This document shows, piece by piece, positions 16,366 to 24,748 of a DNA stretch of 64,000 bases; the stretch's first letter is position 1; every line of letters starts with the position of its first letter. Source of the DNA: Synechococcus sp. HK01-R. GTDB lineage: Bacteria > Cyanobacteriota > Cyanobacteriia > PCC-6307 > Cyanobiaceae. The notes under the pieces are model-generated. The model ran no database searches. It had not been told where the DNA came from and saw only the letters and a list, made by a program, of their open reading frames with translations. Where the stretch lies: assembly GCF_014217855.1 (NCBI RefSeq), contig NZ_CP059059.1, positions 868,001 through 932,000 on the forward strand, in the 5' to 3' direction. Made by a program: the position numbers and the translations under genes.

Positions 16366-17732
16366 TGGCTTGATGTCTCGATGACCGAGTGATAGACCCT
16401 GGAAAGATCACGCGCGCAGGCACTTGCATCACGCAAGTGATCGGATGCAACAGGACGATGTTCACGCCTCCGATAGACCCAGCGATACAGCGGGCCTTCC
16501 TTGAAGCCCATGCAGAGGATGTCACTCCATCGATTGGGCTCCGTCATTGGCAAGGTAAAGACACCTTCTTGGCCCTCTAGAGCCGACAATCCGCCCGCAT
16601 TGGTTGTGATGATCGGAAGACCATAGGCTAGGGCTTCTCTAGCAACAAATCCGTACACTTCATGCCACAACGATGGCATCGCCACGAGATCTGTTTGTGA
16701 AAAGATGAAGGGCAGATCGACTCTGTCGTAAGGCCCATGCAGTGTGACGACGTCGGGGTGATCTTGGCTGATGCGTTTGATCGCCAGCTGGCTCGCTTGA
16801 TTGCCGTGGTAGCTGGTTGGACAGGGGCCATGCAGCTGAATTGAAACGATAGTGTGCAGGTCTGACTGAAGACAAGCTTGGCAGAAGAGAAGCTGGCCTT
16901 TGTGCGGCGCAATTGTGCCGAGGATGGCGATGCGTATTTTGTTATGGGTTGCGGGTGCTGAGCTTTGCTTCTCTCTGCTCAGGCTTTCTCGTGCAAAGAC
17001 GAGGTTGAGCCCATTTTCAATGGTTTGAATTGGGCTGGTGATTCCGTGTTGCTGGTGAATGTGAGCGGCTTGTCGAGATGGCGAAATCACTGCTGCTGCA
17101 TGCTTTAGGCAGTGATCGCTGTACTGCGTCCAGGCTGTTTTGAGAGATAGCGGTCGTGATGACCTAAGATTTGAGTGGTTATGGTGAGACTGATAGTATT
17201 CTGATGACTCGAGGCTTTTAGCCGTTTGATAAGGCCAGGTCTGCAAGGCATTCTGTTCCCAGGCTTCGTGATCGTCTGGGTCGATGATGGTGTTTTGATT
17301 GCTGAAGAGTTGACCGCGAGGGTCGAGCGTCCAGTAGTCATGCAAGGTTGCCACGCAGGGTAGTGATTTGCTGAGAGTGGCAATGGCTCGGATGCCAAAA
17401 AATAAATTGTGATGGAAATCAAGAAGGTCGAGTTGATGGTGATTGGCCCAATGTTCGAGGATGACTTCGGCTTGTGGCACGCGCTGAAAATCCATCAGAC
17501 ATTTTGTGTTTTCATAGCAGTAATTCATTTCCTGGATTTGAATGCCATCGTCCATCCAGCCACGCGTGGCAAAGCGCTCGCCTGATCCCGTGGTATTCAC
17601 GCAATGCACAAAAACCTGATGGCCCATAGCGCGTAAGTCATGGGCGATTCCGTGAACATGGGTTTCCAGGCCACCGCGATGCTCATCGCCCCAGGCAAAA
17701 GAGACAAGGCCGATCTTGAGTGGGCGCGTCAT
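16320..17732 (-). CDS. Glycosyltransferase family 4 (GT-B), 470 aa
   Basis: The N-terminal domain opens with KIGLVSFAWGDEHRGGLETH, the usual GT4 acceptor loop. The C-terminal donor domain has IAILGTIAPHKGQLLF, MPSLWHEVYGFVAREALAYG with the E-x7-E pair, and PIITTNAGGLSAL. The ATG at 17732 puts the first strand at the N-terminus; an upstream in-frame start (17897) would add an unlikely Arg-rich stretch. Base composition is visibly less GC-rich than the genes to its left, as for the neighbouring outer-membrane gene, hinting at separate acquisition. About 40 bp separate it from that gene, so it may be the tail of the Wzc unit. Confidence 0.88.
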   Translation of the reverse strand: MTRPLKIGLVSFAWGDEHRGGLETHVHGIAHDLRAMGHQVFVHCVNTTGSGERFATRGWMDDGIQIQEMNYCYENTKCLMDFQRVPQAEVILEHWANHHQLDLLDFHHNLFFGIRAIATLSKSLPCVATLHDYWTLDPRGQLFSNQNTIIDPDDHEAWEQNALQTWPYQTAKSLESSEYYQSHHNHSNLRSSRPLSLKTAWTQYSDHCLKHAAAVISPSRQAAHIHQQHGITSPIQTIENGLNLVFARESLSREKQSSAPATHNKIRIAILGTIAPHKGQLLFCQACLQSDLHTIVSIQLHGPCPTSYHGNQASQLAIKRISQDHPDVVTLHGPYDRVDLPFIFSQTDLVAMPSLWHEVYGFVAREALAYGLPIITTNAGGLSALEGQEGVFTLPMTEPNRWSDILCMGFKEGPLYRWVYRRREHRPVASDHLRDASACARDLSRVYHSVIETSSHHSTETAIPNGRPST

Positions 17733-17770
17733 AGTCGATTGAAAATTATTGCTGGAAAGCTTGTGTGCAA

Positions 17771-19225
17771 TCAGAATTTGATTTGCAGCGACGCCTGCAG
17801 ACTCAGCCGTACCCGTTCTGTCAGAACGGCATCGGGGAGTGGTACGCGCTCTGGATAGCCATCTATTGGTGTGACTCTGCAGCCGGGGTATTCGCAATTG
17901 CTCATAATGCTTTCAATCATGGGGGTGATGACCAGACCGATTTCGTTGAATGGCCTCCAACTGATGCCTGCGTTGAGATTGCGGCCGCTCCATTCACCGA
18001 TGATGTGTAGGCCATCCAAGGCTTCAATGGCAATGGAGGCTATGGGATTGATTTGTCCATAGTCGCTGCCTGTTCTTAGTGCTCGCTTGAAGCGTTCGTT
18101 GCTGCAGGGATTGGTTGGAGTGAATCCATAGGTTGCACAGCCTGCATCTCTCAGGGCCTGAGTTTGGTCTTGGAAGGTTTGCTCGATTGGTTTGAATTCG
18201 CCGTTGCCAACCCCTGCCGTGAGGTAGAGATTGCGAAACCATGGGCTTGCATTTTCAGGAGGCTTAAGTCTGAGGCGCTGGCTGCCCACAAAGTAAAAAT
18301 TGCGGGTCATGTCTGAAAAGATGAAATCCTGGCTGTCCCAGGTGATCAGATTCTCGACGCCTGTTCGGAAGGACGTGTCTGGACCAATGGCTTTGGAATA
18401 GTGTAGACCTGTCTGAACACCTTGAAGGATGCGGTTGCTGTCGACGAGAGGTCCATCACCTCTGCCAATGGAGCTCGAAATGGTTTCAGCACTGGTTGTT
18501 ATGAAAAATCCACCCCAGGTTTGGGTGTCGCCAAATCCCAGATTGAAATAGGTGCTTCCGTTGGCCTGAGTGTCGAGTGATTTTTGCCAGTCATCAAAGG
18601 TGGTAAACGCTTCACAAGGCCCTTTCCCGAGGGTGCAATCGGTTCCGGTTACGCTGACGTCAAACATGACGCCATAGGGGCCATATCCGTTTGGGACGAG
18701 ATAACTGATTTGTGGTAGCCATCGCTCATTGCGCCACAATGCCCTCGAGCTGGAGTAAGTGGGAGAGGCTTCATCGAAAGCGCGCCGTGCGATCTGAATG
18801 GCTTCAGTCGCGTTTTGGATCACCATTTGAGGGTTTTCCTCCGCCACAATCACGCCCTCGCTGTCCACCGGTTCCCACACCAGCCCTGCATTGGCGTTGA
18901 TGGTTTGGTTTGCTTCCGGCATCACCGCAATCGAGGTGCTGCTGGGTGGGCTGTCGCTTGGTGTGTTGTTGCTGGGGGGCACCGGTTCCCACACGAGCGC
19001 GGTCGGTGGCGGCGGTGGTGTCGTCGATGTCAACGTCGATGTCGGCGACTCGGTTGCCGCGGGCACGGGTTCCCACAGGAGGGGCTTCGCAACAACGGTG
19101 TTGGCCGCGTTGTTCTCCGGCAACGCCGGCAGGGGGGGGACCGGTTGCCACTGCAGCTCCTGCGCCGAAGCGGCGGTGCCGGTGGTGGTGAGCAACAGCA
19201 GGGCTGCTAGCCAGCTGCGGGTCAT
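17771..19225 (-). CDS. Exported outer-membrane-type protein with WEPVP repeats, 484 aa
   Basis: A signal peptide (MTRSWLAALLLLTTTGTAAS, then AQE) is followed by a proline/threonine-rich region of about 115 residues with four copies of an L-x-W-E/Q-P-V motif (LQWQPVP, LLWEPVP, LVWEPVP, LVWEPVD). The remaining 340 residues have alternating aromatic/polar strands and end in SLQASLQIKF, a terminal aromatic residue as in beta-barrels. I do not recognise a named family with certainty. The ATG at 19225 overlaps the phosphatase stop (ATGA), so it belongs to the wzc-phosphatase unit and may help polysaccharide cross or attach to the outer membrane. Confidence 0.7.
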   Translation of the reverse strand: MTRSWLAALLLLTTTGTAASAQELQWQPVPPLPALPENNAANTVVAKPLLWEPVPAATESPTSTLTSTTPPPPPTALVWEPVPPSNNTPSDSPPSSTSIAVMPEANQTINANAGLVWEPVDSEGVIVAEENPQMVIQNATEAIQIARRAFDEASPTYSSSRALWRNERWLPQISYLVPNGYGPYGVMFDVSVTGTDCTLGKGPCEAFTTFDDWQKSLDTQANGSTYFNLGFGDTQTWGGFFITTSAETISSSIGRGDGPLVDSNRILQGVQTGLHYSKAIGPDTSFRTGVENLITWDSQDFIFSDMTRNFYFVGSQRLRLKPPENASPWFRNLYLTAGVGNGEFKPIEQTFQDQTQALRDAGCATYGFTPTNPCSNERFKRALRTGSDYGQINPIASIAIEALDGLHIIGEWSGRNLNAGISWRPFNEIGLVITPMIESIMSNCEYPGCRVTPIDGYPERVPLPDAVLTERVRLSLQASLQIKF

Positions 19226-19713
19226 GCAGCCACTCCCACGCGGTTGAGCTGTCGCAGCAAGGCCAGCTGGCGCGGCAGTGGGTTGGTGCCGGGGTGCACC
19301 TGCATCAGATAGTCGAGCGCCTCGGTGGGGGAGAGTGCCTGGGTTTGCACCAACCAGGCCATGCACACCAGCGGCGAACGCTCCATGGCTGCCACGCAAT
19401 GCACAAACACCGGACCCACCTGGTGCAGCGCCGCGAGCTGCTGGAGAGCGTCCTCCAGCTGCCCCAGTTCGAGCACGTCTGCACTGCGGTGATCCGGCAG
19501 CACCAGGCGCTTGCAGCAAAAGCTCTCCTCCAGACCGGCTGGGGCTGGGGCTTCCTCGTTGCTGCAGAGACTGAACACAGCGCGAATGCCGGCGTCGTGC
19601 AGCCGTTGCAGATGTCGCTCAGCCCGCGGTGCCGGACCCACCGCCAGTGCATCGACGAGCACCCAGTCGATTCGGAAGCGACGCGGCGATGGTGGTGTGA
19701 TCGACGGCACCAT
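19222..19713 (-). CDS. Dual-specificity / tyrosine phosphatase family protein, 163 aa
   Basis: The catalytic loop VHCVAAMERSP at about residues 110-120 is the C-x5-R signature of cysteine-dependent phosphatases, with the general-acid candidate in LPDHRSADV upstream. It is unlike the usual low-molecular-weight Wzb partner of Wzc, yet it lies directly behind wzc with a TGATG overlap at 19713 and probably dephosphorylates the tyrosine-rich Wzc tail. An in-frame ATG at 19728 would lie inside wzc; the coupled start is preferred. Its own stop overlaps the start of the WEPVP-repeat protein. Confidence 0.8.
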   Translation of the reverse strand: MVPSITPPSPRRFRIDWVLVDALAVGPAPRAERHLQRLHDAGIRAVFSLCSNEEAPAPAGLEESFCCKRLVLPDHRSADVLELGQLEDALQQLAALHQVGPVFVHCVAAMERSPLVCMAWLVQTQALSPTEALDYLMQVHPGTNPLPRQLALLRQLNRVGVAA

Positions 19714-22202
19714 CAGTTGTCGAGCCAACGCATCAGCTGACGCCGGCGCTGGGCTACCCGCTCACGCAGGCTGCTGGGGGCTTTCGGGGCCGCTGTCACC
19801 CGTCGTTGCTGACGGGATACCCCCGCAGTGTCGCCGCCCTCAGGCTCCGCTTCGGCGTAATGGGCATAGGCCGCTGCAGGGTCGTAGGCGGCATAGCAGT
19901 AACCGCCATAGCCATAGCCATAGCCATAGCCATAGTTTCCGTAGCCGTATTGGCCGTAGCCATAGGCCGAGGCACCCTGCCGCTCTGGTTTGATCGCATT
20001 GGTCACGATGCCCAGCAGGGGGGCACCGCTGCTGCGGATGCGGTTCACCGCTTCCCTGGGCAGGCCGCGATCGACGCGATCCAGGCTCACCAGCAACATC
20101 AGGCCATCGCAGTGTTCGGCCACCAGGGCGGCGTCGGCCAGACCGAGCACCGGTGGTGTGTCGAACAGGATCAGATCAAACTCACCACTCGCTTCGAGGT
20201 CCTGCACCAGTTGGTGCATGCGCCCGGAACTGAGTAGCCGGGCGGGATCGGGGGGGCGGCGACCGGCGGTGATCACCGACCACCCCTCATAGCCCTCCAC
20301 CTGTTGCAGAGCGTCGCGCCAGGCGGGCGCTTCATCACTGAGCAGATTGGACAGTCCGCGCAGGTTGTTGAGCCCCAAGCGGGTGTGCAACTGCGGCTTG
20401 CGCATGTCGGCATCAATCAGCAGCACCCGTTGCCCCATTTCCGAAAGGGTTTTCGCCAGCAGGCTGTTCACCAGTGATTTGCCTTCTGTCGGCAGGGAGC
20501 TGGTGAGGGAGATCGAGCGCAGCGGCCGGTCGCTGTTGAGGAAGCGCAGCGACGTGAACAGGTTTCGGAAGGCCTCTTGATAGAAGAAACGTTGGTAACC
20601 GGCCTCCTGCTTTTGCTGGGGATCGCTCACCGGCAGGGTCTGACTGTCGAGCTCGTTGAGCATGAAGCGCTTGTCTTCTCGCACCCCCTGGAAAAAACTC
20701 ACATAGGGAACATGACCCAGCAGGGGCAAGCCTAGCTCATCCTTCACCTCACCGGCATGGTGGAACACATGATCCATGCGATCGCGCAGCAAGCCGGCGC
20801 CAGCGCCGGCCACCAATCCCAACATGGCGCCAAGGGCAAGGTTGCGCGGCACCGAGGGTTTGATCGGATTGGGATTGATTTCCGGTGGATCAATCACCCG
20901 CCAGGGCACGCTGCGCTGGGCGATTTCCAGTTGGAAATTCTCACGAGCGCTCACGAGGCCGGCCAGGTTCTCCTGCGCAATCGTGAGCCGGGTCTGCAGG
21001 GCTTCGTATTGCTTGATCAGTGCCGGTTGTTTGAGGAACTGGGCATTGAGTTCCTGCTCCTGGGCTCTTGCTGTGGCGAGGCGGCCGGCATTGAGGCTGA
21101 GCGCGGCATCCACCGCTTCCAATTGGTTTTTGCGTAGCAGCGGTTTCAGCTGATTGAGGCGTGCCTCCAGGCCCTGCACCATGGAGGAGTCAGGGTTGTA
21201 TTTGGAGCGGGCTTCCGCCAGCTCTGTTTCCACCTTGAGCAGTTGCTGCAACAGGCTCTGGTCCACATCGCTGATGGTGAGGCCCTGCACACCACCACCG
21301 GCCGTGGTGCCGTTGCCCATCCCACCGATCGCTTCCTGGAAGCCGCGGGCGGTGAGGGTGCCGTTGGCGATTTCCTGGCGCACCTTGAGCAGACGGTTGC
21401 GTCCGGCCTGCAGATCGAGCACCTGGGCGGCCATGCCCGCTTCGCGTTCCTTGAGCGCTCCCCCTTCCGCGGAGGGCTCGAGCAGGGAATGCTGGCGCCG
21501 GAAGGCGGCCACCTCAGACTGGATCTGATCGGTTTTGGCCTGCAGCGCCGGCGCTTGTTTGTTGAGGAAAGCGAGGCCATCGGCCAGGCGTTGCTGCCGT
21601 TGCTGGAGGGCGGCCTGGAGATAGGCCGTGCTCAGGGCCTTGAGCACGGCTTCATCCTGCTCAGGATCGCGGCCGGTGAGGCTCACATTGAGCACGCCTT
21701 CCGCCTCTTTGCGCTTTTCGCCGCCGGAGCTGATCGTGATGCGATTGGCAAGGGAGTTTTCATCGAGATCGAAACGGCGCGCGATCGGGCCGAGCAGTAA
21801 TGGGCTCTGCAGCACTTCGATCAGGGTGGGGATGTCGTTGCTGGTGGTGTTGCGAGCCAGCTGCTCAAACATGGTGTTGTTGAACCCTGCGGCAGCGTGA
21901 CTGCCCCCACCCTCGGTGCTGATCGGGTCGGTGATCAGCAGGACAAAGGAGCCCTGATAAACCGGCCGGAACACCCGCTGATACACCGTGACCAGTCCGG
22001 CCAGGCCGATCACGGCAGCGGCGGTCACACCCACCAGTTTTTTGCGCCGCCTCAGGGCGCGCCACACCTCGCGCAGGTCGATCTCGTCGTCACTGCTGCC
22101 CATGCCAGGTGGCACCTGCCCCAGGTCGCGCACCTGAACGGTCTGGATGCCCTGGGGATTGAAATCCGGGCTCTGGCCAGGGCTGGCAACGAGTTTCGAC
22201 AT
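19713..22202 (-). CDS. wzc: Polysaccharide co-polymerase / BY-kinase Wzc, 829 aa
   Basis: Inner-membrane chain-length regulator and tyrosine autokinase for polysaccharide export. The N-terminal Wzz domain starts with DEIDLREVWRALRRRKKLV and a membrane helix (AAAVIGLAGLVTVY). A long periplasmic coiled coil follows (residues about 170-430), with a second membrane segment at about 455-475 after NPNPIKPSVPRN. The kinase domain has Walker A SSLPTEGKSLVNSLLA, Walker A' LLIDADMRKP and Walker B LILFDTPPVLGLADA. The C-terminus has a cluster of some 15 tyrosines (YGYGQYGYGNYGYG region) as the phospho-acceptor. It is the first gene of a leftward unit and divergent from wza. Confidence 0.92.
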   Translation of the reverse strand: MSKLVASPGQSPDFNPQGIQTVQVRDLGQVPPGMGSSDDEIDLREVWRALRRRKKLVGVTAAAVIGLAGLVTVYQRVFRPVYQGSFVLLITDPISTEGGGSHAAAGFNNTMFEQLARNTTSNDIPTLIEVLQSPLLLGPIARRFDLDENSLANRITISSGGEKRKEAEGVLNVSLTGRDPEQDEAVLKALSTAYLQAALQQRQQRLADGLAFLNKQAPALQAKTDQIQSEVAAFRRQHSLLEPSAEGGALKEREAGMAAQVLDLQAGRNRLLKVRQEIANGTLTARGFQEAIGGMGNGTTAGGGVQGLTISDVDQSLLQQLLKVETELAEARSKYNPDSSMVQGLEARLNQLKPLLRKNQLEAVDAALSLNAGRLATARAQEQELNAQFLKQPALIKQYEALQTRLTIAQENLAGLVSARENFQLEIAQRSVPWRVIDPPEINPNPIKPSVPRNLALGAMLGLVAGAGAGLLRDRMDHVFHHAGEVKDELGLPLLGHVPYVSFFQGVREDKRFMLNELDSQTLPVSDPQQKQEAGYQRFFYQEAFRNLFTSLRFLNSDRPLRSISLTSSLPTEGKSLVNSLLAKTLSEMGQRVLLIDADMRKPQLHTRLGLNNLRGLSNLLSDEAPAWRDALQQVEGYEGWSVITAGRRPPDPARLLSSGRMHQLVQDLEASGEFDLILFDTPPVLGLADAALVAEHCDGLMLLVSLDRVDRGLPREAVNRIRSSGAPLLGIVTNAIKPERQGASAYGYGQYGYGNYGYGYGYGYGGYCYAAYDPAAAYAHYAEAEPEGGDTAGVSRQQRRVTAAPKAPSSLRERVAQRRRQLMRWLDN
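19905..19971 (-). repeat. GCCATA-type hexanucleotide repeat encoding the Tyr-Gly tail of Wzc
   Basis: Tandem and near-tandem copies of a 6-base unit (GCCATA and GCCGTA on the + strand) encode alternating Tyr and Gly in the Wzc tail. Whole-unit slippage would change the number of tyrosines without a frameshift. Confidence 0.65.
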
Positions 22203-22307
22203 TGCCGCGACTGAATAGACGCACCATTAAAGCCCCGGGTGCAACACGTTTCGATCTGTCATGGGACACTGCACTCGTCATCACGACCCTTCAGCACGCT
22301 TCTTCCC
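22203..22307. promoter_or_regulatory. Divergent intergenic region between wzc and wza
   Basis: These 105 bp separate the leftward wzc unit from rightward wza and must carry promoters for both if the two are transcribed independently. I see no strong sigma-70 pair or long palindrome. Confidence 0.4.
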
Positions 22308-23435
22308 ATGACCCGGTTGCGCACTCTTGCCCTGGCGTCATGGCTGGCCAGTCAGCCCCTCTTGGTTTCCGGGGTGGCAGCCGCGCCGTCGTTGGAGGCA
22401 CCAATCGTGGCGCCAGCGACCCAGACGCAGAGCGGCATGAACCGCAGCGATCTGGTGTTGCAAGGCGACGCCTACATCATCGGTCCCGGCGATGTGCTCG
22501 ACCTCAAGTTGTTTGATGCGCCGGAGTTGTCGGGGCAACTGGAGGTGCTCAACGATGGTTCAGTGCCTCTGCCCCTGATCGGCAGCGTGCGCCTCAGCGG
22601 GCTGACCCTGCAGCAGGCCACGGTGTGGGTGCAAACCTTGATGGGGCAGCAACTACTGCGCCCGGATCTGCAGCTGCGGGTGGTGCGACCGCGGCCGATT
22701 CGGGTGGCGCTGGTGGGTCAGGTGGAGCGGCCCGGTATCTATTCCCTCACCGTGAGTGAGACGGTGCAAACCGAGGGCGGCCCCACCACCAGCATCAGCG
22801 GCTTGCCCACGGTGGTGGATGCGATTCAGAAGGCGGGGGGCATCACTCAGAAGGCGAATCTGCGCGATGTGGTGCTGCAACGGCGACTGCCGGGCGGCGA
22901 TCAACCGGTGCGCTACAAGCAGGCCAAACTGAACCTGCTCGATCTGATCCTGGAGGGCAACCAGACCCAGAACCCCTTTTTGTTTGATGGCGACACCATT
23001 CGCCTGTCGCGGGTCGACGAGACGCCGGAGGAAGCGATTGAACTGGCGGCGGTGAACCTTTCGCCGCAGGTGATCAACGTGAATGTGATCGGCGAAGTGG
23101 AGACCCCAGGACGGTTGCAGTTGCAGGCGAACACGCCGTTGGTGCAGGCGGTTTTGGCAGCTGGTGGTCCCAAGGCCTGGCGGGCGAACAAGGGCAACGT
23201 GGAGCTGGTGCGGATCAATCGCAACGGTTCGGCCACCCTGGAGCGTTTTGCCCTGGATCTGAGCCAGGGGGCATCCAATGCCAAGAACCCTCCCCTGCGC
23301 GATGGCGACACGGTGAAGGTGAATCGCAGCGGCCTCGCCCAGGCGAGCGATGCGATCAATGCCGTGAGCCAACCCGTGAGCGGCTTGGTCACGATCTGGA
23401 CTCTGCTGCGTCTGGTGAACGACACCACGAACTGA
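22308..23435 (+). CDS. wza: Polysaccharide export protein Wza-like, 375 aa
   Basis: Outer-membrane or periplasmic export channel protein. A signal peptide (MTRLRTLALASWLASQPLLV, ending near AAA) lacks a lipobox cysteine, unlike enterobacterial Wza. The poly-export domain begins at GDAYIIGPGDVLDLKLFDAP and continues through GSVPLPLIGSVRLSGLT. Two SLBB-type beta-grasp segments follow, with VALVGQVERPGIYSL and INVNVIGEVETPGRLQL, each ending in an LxxGDTV/IxL-like stretch (DGDTIRLSR; DGDTVKVNR). The start at 22308 is set by the signal peptide. It is divergent from wzc, its usual partner. Confidence 0.9.
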   Translation: MTRLRTLALASWLASQPLLVSGVAAAPSLEAPIVAPATQTQSGMNRSDLVLQGDAYIIGPGDVLDLKLFDAPELSGQLEVLNDGSVPLPLIGSVRLSGLTLQQATVWVQTLMGQQLLRPDLQLRVVRPRPIRVALVGQVERPGIYSLTVSETVQTEGGPTTSISGLPTVVDAIQKAGGITQKANLRDVVLQRRLPGGDQPVRYKQAKLNLLDLILEGNQTQNPFLFDGDTIRLSRVDETPEEAIELAAVNLSPQVINVNVIGEVETPGRLQLQANTPLVQAVLAAGGPKAWRANKGNVELVRINRNGSATLERFALDLSQGASNAKNPPLRDGDTVKVNRSGLAQASDAINAVSQPVSGLVTIWTLLRLVNDTTN

Positions 23436-23533
23436 ACCAGCCGTTCGCTTGAAAAAGAGACTTTTGATGCGGATGTCGCATTAAACCGGCATTGGTTGCC
23501 GAAGCCTCATCCATTTCCGGGGGGGTAAAATAC

Positions 23534-23555
23534 TCAACTCCAGCGAGTTGATTTT
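23534..23555 (+). promoter_or_regulatory. Terminator-like hairpin just before the Nif11 start codon
   Basis: TCAACTC-CAGC-GAGTTGA is a perfect 7-bp stem with a 4-base loop, followed at once by ATTTTT and then, within a few bases, the ATG at 23558. A -10-like TAAAAT lies at 23526-23531. It could act as an attenuator or a leader hairpin, or end read-through from wza. Confidence 0.45.
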
Positions 23556-23557
23556 TC

Positions 23558-23785
23558 ATGACTTCAGCTCTCGAAGCGTTCGTCGACGCAGTGGAGCGTT
23601 CGCCTGAACATCAGCAGCGTGTGTCGGAAGCCACAACGCCGGAGCAGATCACGGCCCTGGCGGCTGATTTGGGTTGCTCAGTGTCCACTCAAGATCTGCG
23701 TGCGTTTTCGCGGGAATTGTGCGCTACCTGGTGGCCCTGGTCGGAGAAGGGGCATGCCTGGCGTCGCGCCTTTTTTGGCGGTTGA
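23558..23785 (+). CDS. Nif11-like leader peptide family protein, 75 aa
   Basis: A small protein with the Nif11 leader pattern: an amphipathic N-terminus LEAFVDAVERSPEHQQRVSE, then ITALAADLGCSVSTQDLRAF. Nif11 domains serve as leaders of ribosomally made modified peptides in cyanobacteria. Here there is no core peptide after a Gly-Gly site; instead the protein ends in WRRAFFGG, with the two glycines as the last residues. No maturase or dedicated peptidase-exporter is adjacent, although a cNMP-domain exporter lies at the left edge. It may be a precursor remnant or a stand-alone Nif11 protein. Confidence 0.7.
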   Translation: MTSALEAFVDAVERSPEHQQRVSEATTPEQITALAADLGCSVSTQDLRAFSRELCATWWPWSEKGHAWRRAFFGG

Positions 23786-24180
23786 ACGAGTCGGTTGAGC
23801 GAGGAGTCGGTTGAGCGATCGGCCCCATGCGCTACGTGGCGTCGTTGTGAGACAGTCCTTCTACCCGGTATCTGTGAGACGGTTGAGCCGCTGATTCCTC
23901 TCCGGCACCCTTGCCGCCAGCCAGCACCCGCTCATTGAACAGCGATCGCTTTCAAGCCCTCGAAATCAAAGAGCTGAGCCATCGACTGGCGGCACAGACC
24001 TACCGCTTTTTGCAGCCACATCCCCGGGTGGAGCACTGGCTGAGCCTCGAAGAGCTGAGGCGCAGGACTCCGCTGGATCCCCTGTTGAATCTGCTCACGT
24101 TGCCGATCCGGCCTGATCTGGATGCGGTGGTTCTTTCTATGCCCATCTAGCGGTTTCCAGGGCTCAGCAGGGAGGAAATC
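23786..24180. other. 395-bp stretch without a recognised gene
   Basis: It contains a sequence (about 23874-23945) repeated near 28330 and in part near 29990. An open frame at 23911-24150 (+, TTG start, helical, EIKELSHRLAAQTYRFLQ) matches no family I recognise and is probably a fragment. Confidence 0.4.
23883..23945 (+). repeat. Dispersed repeat, copy 1
   Basis: About 35 bp starting TTGAGCCGCTGATTCCTCTC are identical to 28331-28365, and similarity continues weakly for another 30 bp. The bases just upstream (TGAGACGGTTGAGC) recur at about 29992 ahead of gmd. Confidence 0.6.
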
Positions 24181-24413
24181 ATGGTGATTGCAGGTATCCC
24201 GCTGGACGAGCTGCGCCACACGCGTGCCGCACAAGAATGGCTAGCCGAGGGCCAGCGAGATGAGGCCGCAGCGATGACCCTTCACCTCCTCAACCGCCGC
24301 TGCGGCCCCCTCAGCGAAACAACCACTGCCCAGATCCGGGGGCCTTACCTGTGGATCAGTTGGAGGTCTTTCTCGATGCCCTGCCCGACTTCCAGGGCAC
24401 CGCCGCGAGGTCT
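24181..24413 (+). pseudogene. Tail of an Rpn/DUF4351-type protein, frameshifted
   Basis: A GGAGG-like site precedes ATG 24181. The frame reads AGIPLDELRHTRAAQEWLAE, then AMTLHLLNRRCGPLSE and TTAQIRG; after a +1 shift near 24343 it continues as LPVDQLEVFLDALPDF. This is the C-terminal DUF4351 pattern of cyanobacterial Rpn/PD-(D/E)XK-like proteins, with the N-terminal nuclease part missing. Two other fragments of the same family lie at 26735 and 28954. Confidence 0.6.
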
Positions 24414-24448
24414 ATCGCTGATTGCCGAGGCCGCGCGATACTCGTTGC

Positions 24449-24465
24449 GCATGCAAACTGCATGC
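24449..24465. promoter_or_regulatory. Perfect inverted repeat upstream of vapBC, probable autoregulatory operator
   Basis: GCATGCA-AAC-TGCATGC is a perfect 7-bp inverted repeat with a 3-bp centre, 37 bp before the VapB start. VapBC complexes usually bind such palindromes to repress their own operon; the assignment here is inferred from position. Confidence 0.5.
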
Positions 24466-24502
24466 ATGCCGGCTAGGCTCGACGCAGCGTTTGTCTTCAG
24501 CG

Positions 24503-24748
24503 ATGCCGTCACTGCAGATCCGCGATGTGCCAGACCCACTGCATCGTTTGTTGCAGCGGCGAGCCACGCGGAACAAGCGCAGCCTCAGCCAGCAGGCATT
24601 GGTTGATCTGGAAGAGCTAGCGGGTGGTGATCCCCGCCAGCGCCGCCAGGAGGCCTTGGAGCGCATCGCTCAGCACTGGCGTGGTGTAGAGCCTTTGCAA
24701 TGGCAGCAGACACCAGAAGATCTGATCCGGGTGGATCGTGAACGCTGA
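24503..24748 (+). CDS. vapB: FitA/VapB-type antitoxin, 81 aa
   Basis: The N-terminal 40 residues have the ribbon-helix-helix pattern of FitA-like antitoxins: MPSLQIRDVPDPLHRLLQRR followed by NKRSLSQQALVDLEEL. The C-terminal 35 residues, with PLQWQQTPEDLIRVDRER, would wrap the toxin. It overlaps the PIN toxin gene by 11 bp, the normal antitoxin-first order. A perfect palindrome lies upstream. The start follows from the RHH strand beginning at residue 3; an earlier in-frame start at 24422 would add an unrelated Cys-rich stretch. Confidence 0.8.
   Translation: MPSLQIRDVPDPLHRLLQRRATRNKRSLSQQALVDLEELAGGDPRQRRQEALERIAQHWRGVEPLQWQQTPEDLIRVDRER

Noticed and set aside
22203-22307. Possible CRISPR-like or riboswitch structure between wzc and wza.
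   Set aside because: No repeats and no stable conserved-looking hairpin found by eye.
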